64,000 nt of DNA, taken from the NCBI GenBank assembly GCA_035443885.1, contig DAOMNO010000003.1:186001-250000 (forward strand), given 5' to 3'. The number at the start of each line of letters is the position of its first letter. Positions within the stretch are counted from its first letter, which is position 1. The position numbers and the translations under genes were made by a program. Positions 43,577 through 52,232 of the stretch are shown piece after piece. Under the pieces are notes generated by a model. It worked only from the letters and a program-made list of their open reading frames with translations, did not search any database and was not told where the DNA came from. The stretch comes from DAOMNO01 sp035443885. GTDB taxonomy: Bacteria > Planctomycetota > Phycisphaerae > Phycisphaerales > SM1A02.

Positions 43577-44386
43577 ATGCGTTTCCAAACGCTTTTCACA
43601 TTCACACTCATATCGCTTGCTGTGTCCACGGTCCATGCGCAGCACACTGGAGATGTCGTCCTCACGATCGAAAACAGCGCGATCGTTACGGCAGCCGTCC
43701 AATCAGGTGGCGGGCCGATCGTGCCGACGCGCGTCTGGGCTGCGGAGTTCGGCGCACTCGCGCCGAACTTCACAGATGATCCGGGCTTCGATGCGCCTGC
43801 GGGCACATTCAATCCCAACGCTGCGGTGGGCATCGCCATTCGCAAAGCACTTCGCAAGTGGAACCCCGCGTCGCAGCACTTCGACGAGATTCCCACGGAG
43901 CGTTTGCAGATCACGCGATCCTCGCTCACGATTCAAACCCCGCTGCAAGACCCCCAGCCGCGCGAATCCCTGCCGAGTTTGCAACTCGGCCTCGCGAGTT
44001 CGGGCGGCGTGATTCACGTTCACCCGTGGTACACACTCACGGCGCCGCATGGCATGGGCGTCTATCTGCTCGAACTCGAAGCATGGGTCAGCACCACGGG
44101 CATTGACCGCTCGGAACCGTTCTGGATAGTTTTCAATCAGAACGATACGGAACAGAACCACGATGAGGCCATTGCCTGGGCGGTCAAGAACCTTGCCGAC
44201 TCGCCCGGCACGCCGACATGCGCAGGCGATCTCAATGGTGATAACACGATCGATGTGCTTGACCTGCTCATCCTGCTCGGCGCATGGGGCAACAACCCCG
44301 GCCACCCGGCAGACATGAACGGCGACGGCACCGTTGATGTGCTCGACCTGCTTATTCTGCTCGGCGCATGGGGTGAGTGTCCTTGA
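43577..44386 (+). CDS. Exported protein with C-terminal dockerin-like repeats, paralogue of the next gene
   Basis: The start is the ATG at 43577 (MRFQTLFTF), giving 269 residues with a signal peptide (1-21). The middle (about 22-205) shares DPGFDAPAGTF, 'WNPAS-HFDEI', GVYLLELE and SEPFWIVFNQNDTEQNHDEAIAWAVKNL with the protein at 44485. The C-terminus has two EF-hand-type Ca loops (DLNGDNTIDVLDLL and DMNGDGTVDVLDLL), each followed by ILLGAWG. This is the planctomycete dockerin type I form. It is predicted to be surface or matrix associated through the dockerin. Confidence 0.82.
   Translation: MRFQTLFTFTLISLAVSTVHAQHTGDVVLTIENSAIVTAAVQSGGGPIVPTRVWAAEFGALAPNFTDDPGFDAPAGTFNPNAAVGIAIRKALRKWNPASQHFDEIPTERLQITRSSLTIQTPLQDPQPRESLPSLQLGLASSGGVIHVHPWYTLTAPHGMGVYLLELEAWVSTTGIDRSEPFWIVFNQNDTEQNHDEAIAWAVKNLADSPGTPTCAGDLNGDNTIDVLDLLILLGAWGNNPGHPADMNGDGTVDVLDLLILLGAWGECP
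44252..44380 (+). repeat. 84-bp direct repeat of the dockerin loops
   Basis: Two near-identical DNA copies begin GATGTGC at 44252 and 44336, exactly 84 bases (28 codons) apart. They encode the two DVLDLLILLGAWG units. Differences are mostly at third codon positions. Confidence 0.75.
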
Positions 44387-44484
44387 TACGCCCTTCAGGC
44401 GTGCGCCGCTGTTTCATACACCCGCTCATCCATTGATGGGGGGCATACATACATTGACTTACTTGCTCTCAGGAGGAAAAACTC

Positions 44485-45150
44485 ATGGTTCGCACTTACA
44501 TTTCTCTCATCACTTCGTTTCTGCTCGCTGGTTCTCTGAATACTGCGGCCTTTGCAGGCGGCGGTCATCACAGCGATATCGAAGTCGGCCTTCGCAACAA
44601 TCAGCTCACTACTGAAGGCCGCGTCTTCGAAGGTGAATTCTCGTTCACCAACGGCTTCTGGATCACAGATGACCCAGGCTTTGAAGGCGATGCAGGCCTC
44701 TTCGCTGCGGGCACGACGATCGGCTTCAACATCATCGCCGCCCTCGGTTTGTGGAACGGCAACGGCTTCGATACGCTCGACCCGTTCTCACACGCTTCCA
44801 TCACGCTCGAACTTGGACCGCTCAGCGCGACGACTGGAGCAGGATTCATCAGCGGCTTCAACTTCGTCGCAGATGCATCCGGCGGCTTCGACTCGCATCT
44901 CGATTTCATCCTGAACGGCCCAGATGCACTTGCGGGTGAACCGGCAGACGGCGTCTATCTGATCGAACTGCAACTCATCTCAAACAACTACCTGGCTTCC
45001 GAATCGTTCTGGATCGTTTTCGGCAAGGGCGCAGACCATCGCGAGATCGACGCAGCGATGGACTGGGTGGAAGCCAACCTCGTACCCGCGCCGGGCGCGC
45101 TGCTTCTGCTCGGCATGGCGGCATTCGGCGCAGCCCGTCGTCGGGTGTGA
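44485..45150 (+). CDS. PEP-CTERM-sorted exported protein, paralogue of the previous gene
   Basis: A 221-residue protein with strong AGGAGG 8 bases before the ATG. Residues 1-24 are a signal peptide. The mature part starts GGGHHSDIEVGLRNNQL, then DPGFEGDAGLFAAGTTIGFN, LGLWNGNGFDTLD, GVYLIELQL and SESFWIVFGKGADHREIDAAMDWVEANL. The tail VPAPGALLLLGMAAFGAARRR is a PEP-CTERM signal. The N-terminal pattern recalls the cyanobacterial all3515-type PEP-CTERM family described as Zur-repressed; this is recall, not a search. It is the last gene of the locus and a terminator follows. Confidence 0.82.
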   Translation: MVRTYISLITSFLLAGSLNTAAFAGGGHHSDIEVGLRNNQLTTEGRVFEGEFSFTNGFWITDDPGFEGDAGLFAAGTTIGFNIIAALGLWNGNGFDTLDPFSHASITLELGPLSATTGAGFISGFNFVADASGGFDSHLDFILNGPDALAGEPADGVYLIELQLISNNYLASESFWIVFGKGADHREIDAAMDWVEANLVPAPGALLLLGMAAFGAARRRV

Positions 45151-45195
45151 AGTCGCCCGCGTTTTCCATACGAAAGAGGATCAGACATCGCCGCG

Positions 45196-45232
45196 AAGCC
45201 CAGGGATTGCCATCCATGGGCTTTCTTTCTTA
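45196..45232 (+). terminator. Rho-independent terminator of the 42155-45150 locus
   Basis: AAGCCCAGGGAT (45196-45207) pairs with ATCCATGGGCTT (45212-45223) with one mismatch around TGCC. TCTTTCTT follows. Confidence 0.75.
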
Positions 45233-45244
45233 TGCTCTCACATC

Positions 45245-46966
45245 ATGACTGCCGCCATCACCTCGGATTTCGTTCCCGCCTCACTCGATGCCTCGAAGTG
45301 GGAGAACCTCAAACCACTCTATCAAGCTCTGCTTGATCGCGACCTGCACTGCAAGAACTGCCTTGAGCGGCTGCTGCTTGATCGCAGCGAGCTGGACGCC
45401 GCAGCGCGTGAAGCTCATGCGAACCTCTACATCAGCATGACATGCGACACGACAGATGAGGCCATCAAGAAGGCGTATCTCGACTTTGTTGAAAATGTGG
45501 AGCCACAGCTTCGCAAAATTGGCTTTGAGCTGGACAAGAAGATCGCTGCCTCACCTCATGCGAAAGACCTGAATGCGAAGCGTTACGAGGTCATGCTTCG
45601 CGACATTCGCGCCGATGTCGAACTCTTCCGCGATGAAAACGTGCCGCTGATGACCGAAGACACCAAGCTCGGCCAGCAGTATGACGAAATCTGCGGCGCC
45701 ATGACCGTCGATTTCCGGGGCGAAGAGCGCACCCTGCCGCAGATGGGCCGATTCCTCGAAGAAACTGATCGCGCCACCCGTGAGGAAGCGTGGCGAGGTA
45801 TTGCGGCCCGGCGCCAGCGCGATCACGAGAAAATCGACGACATCTTCGATCAGATGATCAAGGTGCGCCACCAGATCGCTCGCAATGCAGGCTTCGACAA
45901 CTTCCGCGACTATTCGTTCAAGGCCAAGCATCGCTTCGACTACACGCCCGAAGATTGCGAAGCCTTTCATCGTGGCGCGGAGCATGTCTGCGTGCCGGTG
46001 TATCGCAAGCTGAACGCCGAGCGGGCGCACGCGCTCGGCCTTGATAAACCCGGAGAATCGCTGCGACCATGGGACCTTGCCGTGGATGCGCTGGGCCGCA
46101 AACCATTGCGACCATTCGAGACCGCGGCCGAACTGATCGCGAAATCATCTTCGCTTTTCCACAAGCTCGACCCTCGTCTTGGCGCCATGTTCGACTCGAT
46201 GCGAGAAGGCACGCCGCCTTCGCTCGATCTTGATTCGCGCAAAGGCAAAGCGCCGGGCGGCTATCAATACAACCGCGACCGCATTCGCAGGCCGTTCATT
46301 TTCATGAACGCAGCGGGTCTCAAACGCGACATGGAGACCATGATTCACGAAGCGGGGCACGCCTTCCATTCCATGCTCTGCAATGAAGAGCCGCTTGTGC
46401 ATTATCGCCACAGTCCGATCGAGTTTGCAGAGGTGGCGTCGATGAGCATGGAGCTGCTCGCGCATCCGCATCTGACGGAGTTCTTCAATGAAGCGGATGC
46501 CAGCCGCGCCCGTCGAACACATCTGGAAGACTTGTCGAAGATGATTCCGTGGATTGCGACGATCGATGCTTTCCAGCACTGGCTCTACACGAATCCGGAT
46601 CACACAAGAAAGCAGCGCACGACCAAGTGGCTCGAACTGGATGATCGATTTGGCGCTGCGGTGGACTGGAGCGGCATCGAGCAGTACCGCGCCACCGGCT
46701 GGCAGCGGCAGCTCCACCTTTTCTCCGTGCCGTTCTATTACATCGAATACGGCATCGCGCAGCTTGGCGCGTTGCAGCTCTGGCTTCAATCCCGCCGCGA
46801 TCCGCGCAAGGCGCTGGACAACTACTTCCGCGCGCTCAGCTTGGGCGGCTCACGACCGCTGCCGGAATTGTTCGCCGCTGCCGATCTGAAATTCGACTTC
46901 GGCCCGGAAACGATGCGGGAACTGATGCGCGAGGTTGAGGGCGAACTGGCCACGCTGCCAAAATAA
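45245..46966 (+). CDS. M3-family oligoendopeptidase
   Basis: A 573-residue zinc metallopeptidase of the PepF/thimet group. The active site is IHEAGHAFH (HEAGH, 368-372), and the third ligand Glu lies in IEFAEVASMSMELLAHP. FRDYSFKAKHRFDYTPEDCEAFH and GGYQYNRDR also match the family. The enzyme trims short peptides in the cytoplasm, and there is no signal peptide. It is a single-gene unit after the envelope locus terminator. Confidence 0.93.
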   Translation: MTAAITSDFVPASLDASKWENLKPLYQALLDRDLHCKNCLERLLLDRSELDAAAREAHANLYISMTCDTTDEAIKKAYLDFVENVEPQLRKIGFELDKKIAASPHAKDLNAKRYEVMLRDIRADVELFRDENVPLMTEDTKLGQQYDEICGAMTVDFRGEERTLPQMGRFLEETDRATREEAWRGIAARRQRDHEKIDDIFDQMIKVRHQIARNAGFDNFRDYSFKAKHRFDYTPEDCEAFHRGAEHVCVPVYRKLNAERAHALGLDKPGESLRPWDLAVDALGRKPLRPFETAAELIAKSSSLFHKLDPRLGAMFDSMREGTPPSLDLDSRKGKAPGGYQYNRDRIRRPFIFMNAAGLKRDMETMIHEAGHAFHSMLCNEEPLVHYRHSPIEFAEVASMSMELLAHPHLTEFFNEADASRARRTHLEDLSKMIPWIATIDAFQHWLYTNPDHTRKQRTTKWLELDDRFGAAVDWSGIEQYRATGWQRQLHLFSVPFYYIEYGIAQLGALQLWLQSRRDPRKALDNYFRALSLGGSRPLPELFAAADLKFDFGPETMRELMREVEGELATLPK

Positions 46967-47017
46967 GCGAGATTCAGCGCGGCGTGCGATTCTGAGCGCA
47001 TTCTTTATAATCGCCGC

Positions 47018-47830
47018 ATGACCCGCCCACTGAGAAACGCGCTTGCACTGCTCGCCCCAGTCGTCGCCTGCGGCGGAGGGTTCCTGCTTTGGAAGCGGTT
47101 CGGGTTCGATCGACTGGATTCGATCGAGTTGCCCGTCGCGATGGCGATGAATGGCATCGTGGGGCGAGTCGCTGCGATCGACTACCTGCTCATCTACTTC
47201 AATCGCTGGCCCGGCGAAGCACTTTGCGTCGTCATCATGATGGCGATCTACGCAGCCATCGCGTGGCGGCTGACGAACGCAGAGAGTGATCGCGCCAAAA
47301 CTGAAAGAACACCACTCCATCTCGTGCCCCCCGCGCGGCACGTCGCCGGTTTTGCAGTGCTCATCTTCGCCACATGGTATGTCGTGAATAACATCAATAA
47401 CCGACTCGAACGTGTCTTTGAAAGGCAAAGCCCTGCAATCATTCTGGGCGACGAACATCGCAATCTCGACGCCAAATACACCGTTAAGGTGAAGACCGTG
47501 TCTGGCAGGAGCTTCCCCTCGAACCACGGCAGCGTATTCTTCATCGTCTTCTTCATGACGCTCTTCCGCTGGGGAGCGGGCCGTTGGATCTGGCTCATGC
47601 TGCCTGCGGTCATCGTTCTCAGCACGCCGCGCGTCTTCGGCGGGGCGCACTGGATGACCGACACGCTCATCGGTTCCGTGCTCGTAACGTGGCTGGTCGC
47701 AGCCTTCGTCATGTTCACGCCCGTCTATGCACGTCTCTATCTGCCGCTGGAAGCTCGTCTTTCTCGACTGATCGACACAAAGCTGGAGAATGCGCAAAGG
47801 CGATCGCTTGAATCAAGCAGCGATTCGTAA
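47018..47830 (+). CDS. PAP2-family membrane phosphatase
   Basis: A 270-residue protein with about six transmembrane segments. The PAP2 motifs are present: KVKTVSGR (start), SGRSFPSNHGSVFF (PSNH) and PRVFGGAHWMTDTL (SR-like...H...D). The insertion between helices 3 and 4 (about 85-110) is hydrophilic. Such enzymes remove phosphate from lipid phosphates, such as undecaprenyl diphosphate or phosphatidic acid, at the outer face of the membrane. The first PAP2 motif KxxxxxxRP is only partly clear, so the substrate is open. Confidence 0.85.
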   Translation: MTRPLRNALALLAPVVACGGGFLLWKRFGFDRLDSIELPVAMAMNGIVGRVAAIDYLLIYFNRWPGEALCVVIMMAIYAAIAWRLTNAESDRAKTERTPLHLVPPARHVAGFAVLIFATWYVVNNINNRLERVFERQSPAIILGDEHRNLDAKYTVKVKTVSGRSFPSNHGSVFFIVFFMTLFRWGAGRWIWLMLPAVIVLSTPRVFGGAHWMTDTLIGSVLVTWLVAAFVMFTPVYARLYLPLEARLSRLIDTKLENAQRRSLESSSDS

Positions 47831-47886
47831 CGCGAGAACGCGACGGCTTCTCCGATCACGTATAGTGTCATCCACTTTTCCAAACC

Positions 47887-48558
47887 ATGACCACGCCTCC
47901 CGCCCTCCAGATCGACAACTTGCGGTTCCGCTACGAAAGTAGCAAGGCGGATGCGCCGTGGGTGGTGGACTTGCCGAATCTCAAACTCGATGCGGGCGAA
48001 CAGATGCTCCTCACCGGCCGCTCCGGGCGAGGCAAAAGTACGCTGCTCTATCTGATCGCAGGCTTGATGGAACCGACCAGCGGCGTCATCCGCGTCAATG
48101 GTCAGGACGTTCACGCCTTGCGCGGTGAGAAACGCGATCTCTTTCGCGGCCGCTCAATCGGCATGATCTTCCAGACGTTCAATCTGCTCCACGGTTTCAG
48201 CGCGCTTGAGAACGTGCTGGCCGCGCTCATGTTCTCGGCCATCAAGCCCACAGAGCATCGCGCGCGCGCACTGGCGCTCCTCGATCGGCTTGGAATCGAT
48301 CAGCCGAATCGCGCCGCTGAGCAGCTGAGCGTGGGTCAACAGCAGCGGGTGGCGGTGGCACGTGCGGTTGCGTGCGAACCCGTACTGGTGCTGGCCGACG
48401 AGCCGACTGCAAGCCTTGATCCGGAGAACGCCGCAGCAGCAATGGACCTGATTCAGCGCGCCTGTGTAGAACAAGGTGCGGCACTCTTGTGCACGAGCCA
48501 TGACCCCGCCATGCCTGCGCGCTTCACGCGAACGGCATCGCTGGAAAACGCCTCATGA
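47887..48558 (+). CDS. ABC transporter ATPase (LolD/MacB type)
   Basis: A 223-residue ATPase. Walker A is GRSGRGKST (44-52), the signature is LSVGQQQRVAVARA, and Walker B is VLVLADEPTASLD. FRGRSIGMIFQTFNLLHGFSALENV is the Q-loop region typical of the lipoprotein-release/MacB subfamily. The last 4 bases overlap the permease start, so the two are translated together and form one mechanotransmission-type transporter. Confidence 0.95.
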   Translation: MTTPPALQIDNLRFRYESSKADAPWVVDLPNLKLDAGEQMLLTGRSGRGKSTLLYLIAGLMEPTSGVIRVNGQDVHALRGEKRDLFRGRSIGMIFQTFNLLHGFSALENVLAALMFSAIKPTEHRARALALLDRLGIDQPNRAAEQLSVGQQQRVAVARAVACEPVLVLADEPTASLDPENAAAAMDLIQRACVEQGAALLCTSHDPAMPARFTRTASLENAS

Positions 48559-49868
48559 CTGACTTCACGATCATCCTCCGCAGCATGACGACTCGCATGT
48601 TTTCGACGGTAACGACGATCATCACCGTCGCGGTGGCCGTCGCGCTCATGCTGGTGTTGTTGAGCATGAAGGAGTCGGGGCGTCAGGCGTTCGAGCGCGG
48701 GGCTGGCAACATGCACATGCTCGTCTCCGCCGAAGCTAGCCCACTGCTGGCCGTGTTGAACAGCGTGTTCTACTCCGCACCCCCGCGACAGGCCCTGACG
48801 TGGGAAAAGTATCGCTCCATCGCCGGTTCATTCCCGTGGGAGTTTGCGATCCCCATTCAGCAGGGCGACAGCTATCGCGGTTTCCCGGTGATGGCGACAA
48901 CACGGGACTTCTTCACGCGATTCCAGCCGCACGAAGGCACGCCTTGGCAAGTATCACAAGGCCGCTTCTTCGAAGACTCCTTTGAAGTCGTCGTCGGCGC
49001 GACCGCAGCGCGCGTCACGGGCGTCACCATCGGCAGCGAGCTTTTTCTCACGCACGGCATGGAGCAGTCGCGCCAGCGAAGCTGGCTCGTCGGCGGGCCG
49101 CCCGACCCCAACGCCCCCGCCCCGCACGTTCACTATGAATACAACTACAAGGTCGTCGGCATTCTTGAGCCAACCGGCAGCGCGCACGATCGCGCGTTGT
49201 TCACCGACCTCACCAGTTCGTGGATCATTCACGCGCATGATCGACGCCGCGAAGCCAACCCCGGCGTGCCGCTCGCCACGGAAGCCGATCTGATTGATGC
49301 GGATCGCCTCATCACGGGCATCTATCTTCGCGTGGCGACCCGCCCCGGTCGGCAGCTTTCCGCTGCGCAGCAGCAAATCTACGACACGCTCCGCACAGAT
49401 ATCTCCATCACCGTTGCGGACCCCCACTTTGAAGTCGGCAAGCTGTTCAACATCGTCTCCAACATCGACCAGGTCTTCATCGCCATCGCGGGCGTTGTGC
49501 TGGTTTCCAGCGGAATCGCCATCATGCTTGCGCTGTATAACTCCATGGAACAGCGGCGGAGACAGATCGCGGTACTTCGTGTGCTCGGTGCCAGCCGGAT
49601 GCGCGTCTTCGGCCTTGTGCTGACAGAATCCGCCATCCTCGGCCTGCTTGGCGCACTGGCGGGCGTGGCACTGTGCTTCATCGGCGTGCAGATCGTGGCG
49701 GAACTGATGAAACAACGCCTCGGCGTGGTCGTATCGCCCTCGCTTGAGCCGGTCTGGACCTTTGTCCTCGTCATGGCAACAATCCTGCTGGCGGCGCTGG
49801 CCGGCGCAGCCCCTGCGGCCCGTGCGTATCAGACTGCCGTCATCAAGCACCTGAAACCGCTGGGATGA
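48555..49868 (+). CDS. ABC transporter permease (FtsX/MacB type)
   Basis: A 437-residue permease. One transmembrane segment near the N-terminus (about 18-37) is followed by a periplasmic domain of about 240 residues and three transmembrane segments at the end (about 313-333, 355-380 and 405-425). The cytoplasmic loop MEQRRRQIAVLRVLGASRMRVFGLVLTES is the FtsX-family signature. It overlaps the ATPase gene by 4 bases. The partner gene at 49914 encodes a DUF3299 protein, often found with such pairs. Confidence 0.92.
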   Translation: MTDFTIILRSMTTRMFSTVTTIITVAVAVALMLVLLSMKESGRQAFERGAGNMHMLVSAEASPLLAVLNSVFYSAPPRQALTWEKYRSIAGSFPWEFAIPIQQGDSYRGFPVMATTRDFFTRFQPHEGTPWQVSQGRFFEDSFEVVVGATAARVTGVTIGSELFLTHGMEQSRQRSWLVGGPPDPNAPAPHVHYEYNYKVVGILEPTGSAHDRALFTDLTSSWIIHAHDRRREANPGVPLATEADLIDADRLITGIYLRVATRPGRQLSAAQQQIYDTLRTDISITVADPHFEVGKLFNIVSNIDQVFIAIAGVVLVSSGIAIMLALYNSMEQRRRQIAVLRVLGASRMRVFGLVLTESAILGLLGALAGVALCFIGVQIVAELMKQRLGVVVSPSLEPVWTFVLVMATILLAALAGAAPAARAYQTAVIKHLKPLG

Positions 49869-49913
49869 ACGCAGGCTGAACGCCATGCTCGGTTTCTGAT
49901 TCGTGGATTTCCT

Positions 49914-50810
49914 ATGCGCCTCTTCTGGTCCATCATCCTGATCTTCACCGCGATTGCAGGCGGTATTGCGTTCATGCAGATGCGCACGAAAGGCGCGAGC
50001 GCGCAGCCGCTGGCTTCTTCCGACACAACAACCGCATTGCGTATGCCGACGCCGATCGCTCCTGACATGTCGGAGACCGAAACGGAGACGGTTGAAACAA
50101 CCAAAATCGCACCCGAGCCTGTCAATGTTGAGCTGACGGACGCGGCTCGCGATCTTGTTGAAGACCTGCTGACCAGTCGCGAGGAACTGCCGCAATCGTC
50201 TGAAGAGCGCGTTCCACCGATCGCTGTTACCACAACGACGGGCACGACCATCGTGGGCGACCACACACACTCAGACACACCGAAGAATCCTGAAAACCCG
50301 TGGATGACCGCAGCGTCAGCACCGGAGCGAAAACCGCTGCCGAGCAAGGTTGAGCGTCAGGCAGACGGTTCTCTGCTGCTTGACGAAACCTTCACCTTGA
50401 AGGGTGAAGGCACCGACGAATCGCCCTACGAAGTAACATGGGATCTGCTGCTCTCCGCCGCGGAAACGTATCAGCCGCGCCTCGGCATGGATGACATTCC
50501 CAAGCGGATCGACATGCTGCATGGCAAACGTGTTCGCATCTCCGGCTATCTCATGTTCCCCACTGCCGCGCTCCAGGCCACTGAATTGCTGGTGATGTTG
50601 AACCAGTGGGACGGCTGCTGTCTCGGCACGATGCCCTCGCCATACGATGCGCTCGAAGTGCAGCTCAGCACGCCGGTCAGCCAGGCAAATCGCCAGTTCC
50701 TCAACTATGGAACTGTCGAAGGCACCCTGCTGATCGATCCGTATCTCATCAACGACTGGCTCATCGGTCTGTATCTGCTCGAAGACGCGACGCTCAAGCT
50801 CGGCTTGTGA
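49914..50810 (+). CDS. Membrane-anchored DUF3299 protein linked to the ABC transporter
   Basis: A 298-residue protein with an N-terminal membrane anchor (about 3-20), a Thr/Glu-rich linker (about 30-130) and a C-terminal domain (about 165-298). The domain has WDLLLSAAETYQPR, LHGKRVRISGYLMFPTA, LLVMLNQWDGCCLGTMPSPYDALEV and DPYLINDWLIGLYLLEDATL. The CC-G-P pattern is that of DUF3299, whose members often follow MacB-type ABC genes, which supports a shared transport or envelope task. It is 45 bases downstream of the permease. Confidence 0.75.
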   Translation: MRLFWSIILIFTAIAGGIAFMQMRTKGASAQPLASSDTTTALRMPTPIAPDMSETETETVETTKIAPEPVNVELTDAARDLVEDLLTSREELPQSSEERVPPIAVTTTTGTTIVGDHTHSDTPKNPENPWMTAASAPERKPLPSKVERQADGSLLLDETFTLKGEGTDESPYEVTWDLLLSAAETYQPRLGMDDIPKRIDMLHGKRVRISGYLMFPTAALQATELLVMLNQWDGCCLGTMPSPYDALEVQLSTPVSQANRQFLNYGTVEGTLLIDPYLINDWLIGLYLLEDATLKLGL

Positions 50811-50813
50811 GCT

Positions 50814-52232
50814 TTACATGCCGACCGTGCGCATGACAAACAGCAAGAGCGCGACCACTGCTGCGATCAGCGCGACCAACTCGGGCCAGTGACGGCGCGA
50901 CCACTTTTTCACTCGATACAACCAATGGCCCTCATGGGCCGTTACAGGTTCGCGATTGATCCAACGCATGATGTCTTCACGCATCGCCGCCGCGCTGGCA
51001 TATCGCTTGGCCCGGTCGTGATGGATCGCCTTCATCGCAATGGAACCGAGATCGCGGTCCACATCGCTCGCGAATGCCGTCGGCGGGTGGCAACGCCCTT
51101 CATCCACATCGCGAAGCAGTTCAGGCACGGACGATGCCCCGCTGTAGGCCAGTCGCCCCGCAAGCATTTGATAGAGCGTCATGCCCAGCGCATAGACATC
51201 GGTATGTTCATCCGGCTCCACGGGCGATTGCTCATCGGCAGACGATCGCAACTGCTCAGGCGGTGTGAACGCGGGCGTGCCTGCAAATCTTGTGACTGGC
51301 GCTCCTGCAACAACGGTTGATCCGGTTGGCTGCTCGCTCGTTCGCGCGCGCACGGCAAGACCAAAATCACAAAGATGCGGCTCAAACGCTTCATCCACCA
51401 GAACATTCTGCGGCTTAACATCCCGATGAATCACACCCGCACGGTGCGCGTGGTGAACTGCATCGCACAACTTCGCAAACATGCGCATCATCGCTTCCAT
51501 CTGCGCACGAGTGCGAGAGCCTGGCGCCAGCCTGCGAGAAGCAAGAAAACGATCCAGCGGCTGGCCGTGAATGTATTCCATCACGCAGTAGAGTCTGCCA
51601 TCTGCCGTTTCGCCGCTGTCGTGAACAGCGACAACATTCGGATGGCGAAGCGTTGCTGCGAGCGCGATGCCACATTGAAATCGCTCACGCTGCGAGAGAG
51701 TTGCGAACTCGCCACGCAGCAGCACCTTCAGCGCGACCTTGCGATTCGTCGAACGTTGCACCGCTTCGTAAACAATCGCCTGGCCTCCCGAATACACCGT
51801 GCCGAGAAAGCCGTAGCCCTCAATGTCGTTCATCGGCAGGCTGTCCGCGAAGCTGCCGTCGGCCAGCGAACGAGCCAGTGCAATGCGATCTTCTTCTGCA
51901 AGACTGCTGAGAAAACGCTGGTTTCTTGCAATCTCGTCCGCTTTGATCGCGCACGTCTCGCAGGAATGCAGATGCTCAACGAGATTCGGCGCTTCCGCTG
52001 CGCCGGCCAATGCGCTTTCGATCTCACACAACGTTGGGCACGCAGCGCTGTCGCGATGCGCGATGCTGAGATCGGCGGGCATTCGTGTGCCGTCGATGAA
52101 CCGCGCGGGCGGCAGGTTGGGCACATGCTGACCTCGGCGGGCGCGCAACTGCATCAGCCGCGCGACGGCGGATTCCGCTGCGGCCGACTCGGTCGCGCCG
52201 CCTTCGCCGGATCGCTCAGCCGATGACTCCAT
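50814..52232 (-). CDS. Ser/Thr protein kinase with N-terminal zinc-finger-like region and C-terminal TM
   Basis: The start is the ATG at 52232 (MESSAERSG), which overlaps the sigma factor gene end by 17 bases. The 472-residue product has an N-terminal region with CPTLCEIE and H-L-H-S-C-ET-C-A, similar to an anti-sigma zinc finger. The kinase domain follows (about 140-430): glycine loop GTVYSGGQAIVYEA, Lys in VALKVLLRG, HRDVKPQN, DFGLAVRA and TPPEQL. One transmembrane helix ends the protein. The kinase may modify its sigma factor or membrane targets. Confidence 0.93.
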   Translation of the reverse strand: MESSAERSGEGGATESAAAESAVARLMQLRARRGQHVPNLPPARFIDGTRMPADLSIAHRDSAACPTLCEIESALAGAAEAPNLVEHLHSCETCAIKADEIARNQRFLSSLAEEDRIALARSLADGSFADSLPMNDIEGYGFLGTVYSGGQAIVYEAVQRSTNRKVALKVLLRGEFATLSQRERFQCGIALAATLRHPNVVAVHDSGETADGRLYCVMEYIHGQPLDRFLASRRLAPGSRTRAQMEAMMRMFAKLCDAVHHAHRAGVIHRDVKPQNVLVDEAFEPHLCDFGLAVRARTSEQPTGSTVVAGAPVTRFAGTPAFTPPEQLRSSADEQSPVEPDEHTDVYALGMTLYQMLAGRLAYSGASSVPELLRDVDEGRCHPPTAFASDVDRDLGSIAMKAIHHDRAKRYASAAAMREDIMRWINREPVTAHEGHWLYRVKKWSRRHWPELVALIAAVVALLLFVMRTVGM

